Shown: positions 41,780-53,700 of the stretch, piece after piece | Numbering within the stretch: the stretch's first letter is position 1 | How the letters are laid out: every line of letters starts with the position of its first letter | Assembly (NCBI GenBank): GCA_003508835.1 | Contig: PUFA01000183.1 | Span: forward strand, 1,364,001 to 1,428,000 | Reading direction: 5' to 3' | Length of the DNA: 64,000 nt | Origin: Eonycteris spelaea | Taxonomy: Eukaryota > Chordata > Mammalia > Chiroptera > Pteropodidae | The notes under the pieces: model-generated | What the model saw: only the letters and a program-made list of their open reading frames with translations | Database searches by the model: none | What the model was told of the DNA's origin: nothing | Translations under genes and position numbers: made by a program

Positions 41780-44700
41780 TTGGTCTGAAAGAGACAGAGA
41801 TACAGAAGACACAGAGACAGAGAGAGACACAGAATGTATATTGGATAGCTTCTGGGTGACTGAATATTTTTTGTCACGGAGATGTTGTTACACAGACCAC
41901 TTAGGTTTCTGAGAGAGATGAGTGTTACACATTAGCCTCTTTGATTCCAGCACTTATGTGTCAGACACTAGCCAGGCACCTGCACAGACCTAAGCCTTTC
42001 TCATCCTCATATCAACCCCTAGGAGATAGTATTGTGCTCATTTTATACATGAGAAACTATATATAAGTCACCTTTTCTAGCTTGTCATTCCATCACGCTT
42101 CTCAACTATTAACGTGACCCTTTATTAACTTGACCCTTCATAAACTGGGGACTGCTCATGATGTTCCTGAAGGAGTTATTTCTGAACTGAGAGTTCTGTC
42201 TTAAGAGCCCTAGAAATTGCTGGTATTCCAAACAACTTCTCACAGAGTTCATACTGTGACCTGAAATGTGGTAGTTTTTATTTAGCAATCAGTAATTATA
42301 GAAATTCTTAGCAGGAGATTCAGCAAAAAAGATAAATAAATAGAACATAGGTGCAAACCTAAAAATAATTTCACCAGAACTGTGTTGGAAAAATGCCTTA
42401 AACATTGTGAGAGACAGCTAAGGCCTCATTTTTTATTCATTAAGCACTTGCATGCCAGCATGAGGAATAGAGGTAAAGAGATGGGACATCATCCTGCTCT
42501 CAAGGAGCTCAGAGTGTAGACAGGAAACAAACTAACAAGCATCATTTAAATTGGGGGTGACAAGGCTGTGGATTAGATGCCTGTACAGAGCTTGAGAAGA
42601 TATGCGTTCATTTTTTCCCCCTCTAACATATTATGGACTTGGGAAGGACTAATTCCAGTCTCGAAGAAAAATCACTGGATCAGAACATTTTTCTGTTTTA
42701 TTCTCTTCTGTATCCCCAATTGGTGCTATTCTCTTTATCTGCCTTTCTTCTTGATTCCAAAGATCTTCTTTTCCAAAGTGCACATTCTGAAACTTTGAAC
42801 TACTTCTGAAACTCGCAAGTTCAAGTCACAGGTGAATTGTGAATCTCATTACTAAGCTAAAAATCGACCTGTCAAATCAGTGCCTAAGACTACTTAAAAT
42901 TTCTACTGAAGCTGAACATTTCTTATTTCCTAAGGACTGCTGAATATCTTCAGAGGAGACGTGAAGCTCAACAATATAAGCTGAAAGTAGAAAAGCAGTT
43001 GGTGAGTAAAATACCAAATGTGAGAGACAATCAGGAATTTCCTAATAGTGCCTCTGTTCAGAAATATTCATGGGTCCGTAAGTCAAAGTTCATTCCACAT
43101 AGAAGATGAAGACTACCCTCCACCTTCCCCAGTTTTTAGGAGCTTAAAGAAGAATAATGGGAATAGGCTTGAATTGGGGTCTGGGAAACCTGGTTTCTTC
43201 CCTGGCTCTCCCACTTGCTGTGTGACCTTACATAGGTCATGCAACATCTCTGAGCCTCAGTTTCCTTCCCTATAAATGATAGTTTTAGAGTAGATGAGCT
43301 GCAAGGTCTCCTTCAGTGCTGCAATCTTTGACTTTATTTTATCAGAATTCTACACATTTTTTAAAAAGTGATTATTATATTTTCTTTGAAATGAAAATTA
43401 ACCTTTTCTGTTAAGTATAGTGTCAAAATTTGGGAACTGAGAGAAGTTGGATATGCACCCTGTTTGTATTGTTCTTATTTTGAACTGCTAAAAACCTTCA
43501 GTTCTATTCCTCTAACCTAATCTCATGCGCTAGAGTTTGCTAAACTTTCATCAAATTTTAATTTAACTATTATAATTTGCCAGTTCAGAAAATGAATCTA
43601 GATAGCTCATATGGTAGCATAAAATATTGATTGCTTTGGATAAATAACACAAATGATTTTATTAATTTTCTTGAGTTTTTAAACATTTCATACTTAAGAA
43701 AATTCTGCTCACTATAAAAAAAAAACAAAAACAAAAAACAAAACCTCCCAAATATGGAGTTTGATTGGTGATATAATTCTTGTTTAAAGAAAGTCATGGT
43801 CAAATCAGAATGTTTCCAACATGCAAGTGTGTTTTATAAATTATTTCATTCAAAAATAGGGTCTTCGTCCATCTTCTGCGGAGCCAAATCACAAGAGAGA
43901 AGAGCTAGTAAGTAATGGAGGAGAGCCAGGACGCCAGGAGCTGCTGCTCGGGAGAAAGAAGATGAAGGAGCAGGTTAGAACCAGTCTGATTCCGGGCCAC
44001 CCTGACTTATACCATTGTCTTCCGTACTGTAATTAGGTATTACTTTTAGTGTCTACAGGAAGTGCCTGAGAGAGCCCAGTACACGAATACTTGTTGGGCA
44101 CGCTCACGTGCAGTGAGTGCCATGCTGAGGGTTTTAGTGATACAGAAATACACATCTCACCTCTGAGAATGCAACAGCTAAATTCATAAGGCTTTTTACC
44201 TTGGATTGATAAAGTAACTGCCATCAGCAAAAGTTCTGAATTTTGTATTAGTTCCCTAGAGCTACCTTATGGGATAACAAACTTAGTGGTTTAAAACAAC
44301 AGAAATGTATTGTCTCACAGTTCTGGAGGCTGAAAGTCCAAAATCAAGGTGTTGTCAGAGCCGCGCTCCCTTGCAAACTTGTAGGGGAACCCTTCTTTGC
44401 ATATCCTAACTTCTGGCGTCGTCGGCAACCTGGCAACCCTTGGCTTACAGCTGCAGACAGCTATGCTCTGCCATTGTCACATGGCGTTCTTCCTGTGAGT
44501 CTGTCTTCACATGGCCATCTTCTTTAAAGGACACCAGTCATACTGCATCAGGGGCTCGCTCTACTCCAGTATGACCACACCTTAGCTAAATACGTTTGTA
44601 ATGACGCTCTCCAATAAGGTCACCTTCGAGGTACAGGGCATATCCAACATATCTTTTCTGGGGACGAAGTTCTACCCATAACAGGATTATATGTAAAAGT

Positions 44701-47700
44701 GGGATATAAAAAGTAACTGTATGTCGTTAACGCATTTGGGATTATGGGTAAAAACTGAGATCATCCCAAGCACCTTATCACTCACAGTGAGCGAAGAACC
44801 ACAACTGCAAGGGAAGGTGGACTGTCATCTTTAGGAGCAGCGGGTTTTCTAATGCCGATTAGATAGCCAACACTTTCAAATTGTGGCTCTGTAGAGGTTC
44901 TTTTTTAAGTTGTTTGCAAACATTTACAATTTTTGGCTTGGGATTGCTTTCCAGGAATATTGGAAGCAGTTAGAGGAAATACGCCAACAGTACCACAACG
45001 ACATGAGGAAATGAGAAGGAAGGTGGGGAGTGAACTGGAGGTAAATACATCCATTCTTCAGAAGAGAATCTTGCTCCGTTAATTCAGAGCTAACGAAATG
45101 GAGCAGGTATTAAAAGTAATGCTCTTGTAGCAAAGATGGCTTTTTCTCATGCAAACTCTTGAATGTGAATGCTGTCAGGTCTGATTGAAGCTTTGCGTGG
45201 TTATGGTTTAGTTGGGACTACAGAGAGGATGAGGATATCTGAGATTCTCAGGAATGGCGATTATTAAAAATGCTTGTTGCTTGTCCTCATGAATCAGTCG
45301 ATAACTGTCAAGTGAGCAGCTATTACACGATAACTGGTTAGGTGCAATAAGTTCACACCCACAAGGTAAGAAAAAGACCAGCATTACTGACTTCAACTAA
45401 CAGCATAGTCTCACAGGCAGGGGCAAGGTTCTAAAGTCCGTATAAGGCACATTTGTGTGCAGTTGAGATAAATCTTGAAAATTCTTTAAAGGTATCACAT
45501 TGGAAACTCATTTTTTCATCTCTCAGATCACTGCTTTTTCAGTAGAATTCCAGTGAAATAGCTGGGTTGGGTTTGGAGATTACATTATATGAAAAAGACA
45601 CAGATATTTAAACACTAGCAACACCTCGGCACCGGGAATTCCCCTCCTGTGAGAGGCCTGAGGGCACGGAGACGACAAGACACAGCTGGGCCCCGTCTCA
45701 TCTGCTCTCGAGCCCACTCTCATTGAGTAAACCATCACACTGCTGAAATTGACCTTTCTGTCGTCCCATCTCCTTCGCCCTGAGTGCCGATGGATGAATT
45801 ACTGCAGGTGACATGAGCATACGGCGCAGTCCAGTTGTCTGTGCCGAGCTCCTAACTAGAGCTTTCACCATACTTTATCTCGTTTACTTCCCCATACAGA
45901 GAACTTAAGTATCATCACAAGGCAGGCCAAATAAATACCTGATTCCAAAACCTCTGCTCTTTCTAGCATATAGTCTTCTCTCTAAATAGTTGGAAAGAAA
46001 AGACGCACGTGTGTGACGCCATTTTTGGAAGAGTGCATGTAGTTAAGCTCTGTACGTGCGCAGGGGCAGTTTCATGGAAGAAGGGAGGTGGCGCCGAGAT
46101 GGGGTTGAGAGGAGGAGGGTTTAGAGAGGCAGAGCCAGGGCGGAGGGTGTTCTGAAAGAGCCTGAAAGGCTCAGGGGAGGACTGAATGTGCTGGGAGGGG
46201 GTGGGCCGGGGGGGGCGTCTTTCCAGAGCAGCGGCTTGGCTAACGTAGGAGCCTCGTACTGTCGTCAATTTTATCTGGTAGGACTGTGATGGGAAACCTG
46301 AGTCCAGGAAAGATGAGAGTGGACATGCCTTCAGAGACCGTGAAAGCAGCACTTGGGAATTGGGGATACCAAGGCAGCCGTAGGGACAAGGAGCCATCAA
46401 GAGCTTCGCCCAGCCACTGCCGTTGGTTGTCCCTTGACCGGCAGTGGAGAGCATTTCCTCACTAGATCCCATTCACACCTGGGCTGAGGTGCATCGGGCA
46501 ACCTTCAGAATGGATGCAGAGCCAATCTTTTGACTGTGAATACTTTTGTGTTCAAGGAGGACTCAAATATAAGGAATAAAACCTATCTGGTGAAGAAGAG
46601 TAACCTGCCCATCTCCCAAGAGGCACCTGAGGAAGAAGGACCTGAGCAGGTGATGGTTATCGTTAGATGTTTATGTGTATCCAGTGAGTTTTCCCTAGCC
46701 TGGTGGTTCTTACCCCTCGCAATACAGTAATTATGTGGGGGAAAATTTTAAAAATGCCTACATTTTGCCCCAGATGGTCTGGGGTGGGGCCCAGGCACCC
46801 TATTTCCAGAAGCTGGCTGGGTGATTTAGTGTGCGGCCAAGTTTCAGAACTGCTCTACGACCATGTGAAATTCAGTTTTCTGGATGGTGTTTGAGTCAGG
46901 GTCTCAGACACATACTCAGAAAATCTGATGTTTAACTTCCCTTCTCTTTCAACATTAAACATTTTTGGCCAAAGCAGAGAACTGGGCAGAGCTGAGTTAT
47001 CAGTGGCTCCTGTGGGACTCTTTTATTTCCCTTCTGGGAGGCCTTTCATCTTTATCTTCAAGGTGCTTCAAAGGCTTGAGTAAGGCAGGGGAGAGTAACC
47101 AGTGCTGCATGAAGGCGGAAAGGCCTCCCTGAAAGATCCTGGGACCTTCGCACTGATGCCAGAGACATCTAAAGCGGATGAGGTTAAATTTTCCACCCAG
47201 TGCGGTGGATGGGGCTTTAGGAGTCTAAATAGTTGTATTTTAAGGAAAATACAGCAGTGTGATATTTCCTGTACTATTGAGACAACCGATTATATAATCA
47301 AATCAGACAACCAACTTCACAAATATAATATATACATCAGTCACAGTCCTGTTTCAAAGTTAATAATATTTCAAGGCAGGAAAGCACCCTCCAAGGTGGC
47401 AGGGTGAACAACTAATAATGATTCAAACTGTATTCAGGATATTGAAAGAGACTTGAAACAAATTAGACGCTGTATGTGACGTATATACAAAGACAGTGGA
47501 AATACAGCTGAGGCAGTAATCGATTCTAAGGGACGGACAATAGAGACCTAATGGACAGTGGCGGAGGGAAGAGGGCATGAAACACACGCACACGCTCACT
47601 CGGGATAGTACCATTTCCTAGTGTGAGGATGAGTGGGGAGTGGGCCTGTGGTGTGGGGACAATGAAGAGCTCCGTCTCGGACATGTGGGTCAGAGGGGAT

Positions 47701-50700
47701 CTGAGACTGCGAACCGGCTGCTCCCTCTGATGGAACACGCTTTCCCCAGACCGTCACATGCCCAGGTCCATGGAACACGCTTTCCCCAGACCGTCACATG
47801 CCCAGGTCCATGGAACTCGCTTTCCCAGACCATCACATGCCAGGTCCAGCATCGTTCCAGGGCTTACAGCGAGTGCCACACAGGCTTTCCTGCATTGCTC
47901 TCACCCCCTACTCTATGCTGTTACCCTATTTTATTTTTTTTATAGCACTTAACACTTTCCGAACTTACATTGTTACTCTGTTAATTCATTTCTTGCCTAT
48001 CTTAGTCCAATAAAATGTTAAGTACCGTGTCAGCAGAGACCTTGCAGCCACAGTCACTGCACTAGCCCATTGGACATTGTCTGGCCATACCGGGTGCTCA
48101 ATATGAATTTTTGGAATGACTGTTAAAGTGAAGATGATGCCAAGCCGGCCATGGAATATGCGAGCTTGAAGCTCAGAGGGGAGGAAAGATCAAACCTGAA
48201 GATACACGTCTGAGTCACTGCATAAAGATGGCTTTTAAACCCATAGGACTTACTGAGACCCCCTTGTACTGAGGAAGAAAGGCGCAGATAGCCCAGGCCT
48301 GAACCCTGAGAAAGCTCAGGATTTGCACTTCACCTCTCGACTGGTTTTGGAAATTCCTGTCATCTGTCTTTGCAATCTCCTTTTGTTCCCTTTTGAAATT
48401 GCCTGTAGAGTTTTAGAGCCCTCTTCTTTATGCTGTCAGGAGCTGTGTGCTTTTCTTGTTTTTCTGATTAAGATCATAAACCTCTTAAGAAAAGGATCCT
48501 GTAGTTAGAATTATGTTCTTGAATTAGGTTGTATCGGACTAGACTGCTGTCACATTATAGAACTGTACCTATTGCAATGCCAGTGTTACGTATACTGATG
48601 TTTTGAGTTAATGGACTCTGTCCCCAAGTTTTCCTGAATTATGATTAAAGCCATGTTTTTATTCTCAAATCAATCATCTGATTCAATCCAGAAATCAAAT
48701 CATGTAAACATACCAGGGGTTGTAAAAATATAATTGTTTGATCAATATTAAATGCTATGTTTTAATTTTTCTCTAAACTTTCAGGATATTGAAAGAGACT
48801 TGAAACAAATTAGACTTCAGAACATAAAGGAAAGTAAAATTTCAGAGCAAAAATATAAGGTAATATACATTTGTCTTTCAGATTCGTATTAAAAAGCTGG
48901 TTGGGGGTTCATACCTTGCAATCTGGGTTGACGACAAGATTTCCCCCCTACTATTTTATGGAATTGCTTTATTTTATGATGTTAGATTAGTGGTTTTATG
49001 TGTCTATAATGTCAAATAGAAAGTGATAATTTTAAGATTTTTATTGCATTGCTAAACTAAGATTGTTTTCTTTTTTTTTCTAGAGAGGGGTAAAGTTTGA
49101 AATTAATTTAGATAAATGTATTTCTGATGAAAATACCCTCAAAGAAGAAGAGGTATGTCATTAAGTATATGTTTCCATTAGTAAGCATGAAAATGAGTGT
49201 CTTAATAGCGTGTTTCATGAAGTTTTTCCATAGGGACTAGGGAAAAGTTTTTTCCTCTCATTCTTTTTAAATTGAGATTATGCTCTTAAATGGATTATTC
49301 CAATTTAATTCATTTTTTTAAATAAAGAATCTATTTCCTCACAATATTAACTTTTAATCATAGCAAAATTAAAATAGAAGACACAATACATACTCAGTAA
49401 GTACTATCATTACCTAAAAAATCGAGCGGGTACCCTGAAACCATGAACATTTATTTTAGGTCTTAGTTATTAATAACATTGTACAGGTCCTTGGGTGAAT
49501 CTCAGTTATGCCTTTGGGCTGTCATTGATACAGCAATAAATGCATGATCGCAATAAACTCAAACCTCATTTTATTACTTGAGTTCAACATCTTTTTTAAT
49601 TCCACTTTTTACCAGACCTACTAACAAATATCAAAATTAACTGATTTGTGTTTCCATTTCACCTTCTATAAACTTGCCTTTTAAATTACCAAAATTTAAA
49701 TATGTGTATTTACATGTTCTATATCACACCTGATACTCAATTTCTTTCTTTCATATTCTTCATCAGCTTAAAACTTTTTAATGTTATCATTTCTTTCAGG
49801 TGTGTGTATGTTCGTGTGTGTGTGTTGTGTGTGTGTGTGTGTGTGTTGCATGCGTGTGTCATGAAGGACCAGTTCTTTTTTTAAAAAAAGACTTCATGTT
49901 TTGTAGCAGTCACGGCAAAATTGAGCAGAAGTTGCAGGGTTTCCCATATACTCCTGCCCCCACACGTACACAGCCTTCCCCACCGTCACCACCCCCCACC
50001 AGAGAGGAACATTTGTTACAACTGATGATCCTACACTGACACATCGTTATCACCCGAAGTCCACAGCTGACATCAAAGTTCACTTTGGTGATGCACATTC
50101 TGTGGGTTTTGACAAGTGTATAGTGACATGTTATCCACCATTACAGTATCATGCCAAGCACTTTCACTGCCATAAAATCCTCTGTGCTCCACCTATCTTT
50201 CAGATTTTCAGTAGCATTTTGCTACATAAGACTTTAATAGAGTGGTGATAGCGCTCACCTCTACTTAACCATTAGCCTTGATGTGTCTCAGAGATATGAG
50301 AATCAGAGAGGAGCAGATATGGGACCATTTTTGGGTTGGAATCTGAGGAGTGCTATATCCATAGTGCTTCTGTGAGAGAGGCTCTAAAGTTGGCCTGCTA
50401 GGATAAAAGTACAGTTCAAGAAAGTTTTATCTCTCAGAGTGTTCATCCTTTATTATCTATGTTTCAGTGTGCTTGAGACAGAGTGATCATTTTTGTGTTG
50501 ATTGTGGAATATTAGGAGCAGTTTTAGGAACCCACACCGATTAGGAATGTCGTATACTAATAATAGTGTGTGGTGGAAATAACCTTGGAAATCTGTAGAG
50601 TGAACTATAGTAGAACGATATGGAAGACAAGAAGTCTGGATAAAATTAAGTTGCCATATATCACTACTGACAAGGAAATAAATGAAAACATTTTTGTTTC

Positions 50701-53700
50701 TATCTTGTTCCAACATAGTTCCACCTTTAAAATTCCACTGATTTATTTGTTTAATATACATACATTGAATACTTGCCATATATCTTGGTAAATGTTATTA
50801 CTAGGAAACAAATTTTTAAAATCCTCTCTTCCCAAATATAGCTTACTTCTCATGAAACACCTGGAATTCCTTTACGCCAGGAAACTTTGACCTTTGAGGA
50901 CGGCCTGAAGCTTAAGGAAAATAAATGTATAAAGGAGTATGAGGATTATACAGATGAAGCATTTGAAAAGCTCTGTGGCTCAGAAGCAGGTGCGTATATC
51001 TCGAAGGCTGCACATGAGAAGGAACCTTTTTATCAGCAATCCATCTTAAGCTGTCTCCCACAACTCCACTGTCACCTGTCCCGTTGCTCTCCCTGAGCGG
51101 GGCAGAGACCTGGCTCCTCTGCTTCTGCCCACCCCGTGGGGTTCGTGCTCCCTGAAACTCAGCCCTCTTCTCTTGCTACATTCACTCTGTCTCCTTGGGC
51201 AATTTCACCTGCTCCCTCAGCTTCAGTTTCTGTCAGCCGGAAGCGCCACATATATCTGCTGGAAAGCTCCCTGGACGAGTCCCACTAGCATCAAACTCAA
51301 CATGTGCGCAGTCAAACTTCTGATCTCTTCCTTCCCGGTGACCCTTTGCTTCGGGTAACACACTTGTCCAGGCTGACAGTTACTGCTGCTCAGGGTGGTT
51401 AACAGTCCGAGGTGTCTCCTGAGTCTCCCTCCTCTTCCTTCATTCTCTCTGCCACTAGTTTAGGCCCCTGTAGTCTCTCAGCGTCTCAGTTTCCTCTTAG
51501 GATCAGGGGATGATAGTACTTGCCACACAGGCTTACTGTGAGGACTAAAGTGAAATTTGGTGTATAAAGTACCTGAGACATGCTAGGTGATTAACATATG
51601 CTATTCCTGTGTTTTCCTTTTCCCTCACTGAATTGCCTACGTGTCCTCTTTGCTAGCATTTCCCTTTCATTCCCTAAATGATTGTTGGAGTTAGCTTATA
51701 TTATTACCCTGCTCAAACTTTTCTTTTTTTATTTTTTTGATAATGCCTGCAGGATACAGTCCATTCCACACAATGTCACATTTGACACTGAGTGGCCTGA
51801 CCTGTGGTGATTGGTGATCTCCTTTATTGCCCTAGAACCCCTCTTTCCTTCCACAGTGATGGAGCCGTACATAGCTAGGCGAGCATTTACATCCCTGGCT
51901 TGGCTCAGCTTTCGCTTCCTGTAATAAGACACTTTGCCTCATTTACATCTAGAAAAATATTTATTCAATTCAGCAGGCATTTTATTGATAATCCCCCTTG
52001 TGCCACATATTGTGCTAGGTGGTAGGAAATCTCAAAGATGAATGAAACCTCAAAATCACAGAAGTGTCATCCCAAAGAAAGGCACAAAACGTGTGTTCTG
52101 AGCCCCAACTGCTGATCATTTTGGAGTGTGAGCTGCCTAGAGACTCAGAGAGGTAGCTATTCCTGTACAGCTTGGCATGCCAAGGAGCTTGGCCTTATCC
52201 TTTGTGGTGACTTTCAGTAAAGGGAGTTAAATAGTATTTGTGATGGAGAAAAATCACACTGGCTGTATAGTTTGAAGGATGCTGTGGAGGAATGAGACTG
52301 AAGGCAGGTGACTAGTCCAGGTGGGAAATGACAGGTACATGAGCCAGAGCGATGCAGTGACAATAGTCACGGAGCGTGAACCACGAGTATGGGGTTTGAG
52401 GAGAGGAGGAGGGTCAAGGATCCTCCCAGTTTTCTAGTTCATCTGGATGAAGCTTTCACCAACCGAATAGGCATATACAGACGTATATAGCGAGTTTGCT
52501 TCCACACCACCACAGTAAAGCAAACATCACAATAAAGCAAGTCACAAGAATTTCTTGGTTTCCTAGTGCATATAAAGTTATTCATCGAAAATACTTTATT
52601 GCTAAAAAAATGCTGACCGTCATCTGAGCATTCAGCGAGTCATAATCTTGTTGCTGGTGGAGGGTCTTGCTTGGTATTGATGGCTGCTGACTAATCAAGG
52701 TGGTGGTTGCTGAAGGCTAGGGTAGCTGTGGCAATTTCTTAAAATAAGACAGCAATGAAATTTGCACATCGATTGACTTTCTTTTCACAACTTTTCTGTA
52801 GTATGTATGCTGCTTGATAGCATTTTACCCACAGCAGAACTTCTTTCAAAATTGGAGTCACTCTGTTCAAGCCCTGCCACTGTTTTTGTCAGTTCAGTTT
52901 AGGAAATATCTGAGATCCTGTGTTGTCATTTCAACAATATTTACGGCATCTTCACTATGAGTAGATTCCATCTCAAGAAACTACTTTCTTTGCTCACCCG
53001 TAAGAAGCAGCTTCTCCTGTTAAGGTTTTATCATGAGATTGCAGTAATTTAGTCCCATCTTCAGGCCTCCACTCTAATTCTGGTTTTTTACTATTTCCAC
53101 CATATCTGCAGGTACGTCCTCCACTGAGGTCTTGAAGCCCTCAAAGTCATTCACCTGAAACTAATATAATACTGTATACCAACTGTACTTAAATTTTAAA
53201 ATATCACTGATACACATCGCCATAACAAATAAATAACAAGGAAAACAATTGAGCTATTGCATGAATTATGAAATGTGACGGAGACACGAAGTGAGCAAAT
53301 GCTGTTGGAAAAATGGCACCGATAGACTTGCTTGAACTAGGGTTGCCACAAACTTTCAGTTTATTAAAAAAATGCAGTATCTGTGAAGCACAACAAAGCA
53401 AAGTGCAATTAAAACTAGGTATGCCTGTGTTATCATATAGAGCAAGATCAGTAGAGATAATGTACTGATGTAATTATAGAACATATTGAAGCTCAAGAGC
53501 GTCAACTGGAGACAGAAGACACAAGCTGTCTAAAACGTAAGCCCTGAGGCAAGTCCGGGTTTTAGCACATACACAGTGTTTCAACCTTGGTGATGGTTGG
53601 AAGTACCTAAGCAGAGGGACTAGAGTGAGGAGAAAATGGAGCTTAGGACAGACTCTGGTAATGTTTGGACAAGTTTTGAGAGAATCAGGAGAGTGAAGAC

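Noticed and set aside
45963..46472. 169-codon minus-strand ORF in a GC-rich patch
   Set aside because: Low-complexity, no domain, no splice or promoter context; lies in a NEK5 intron.
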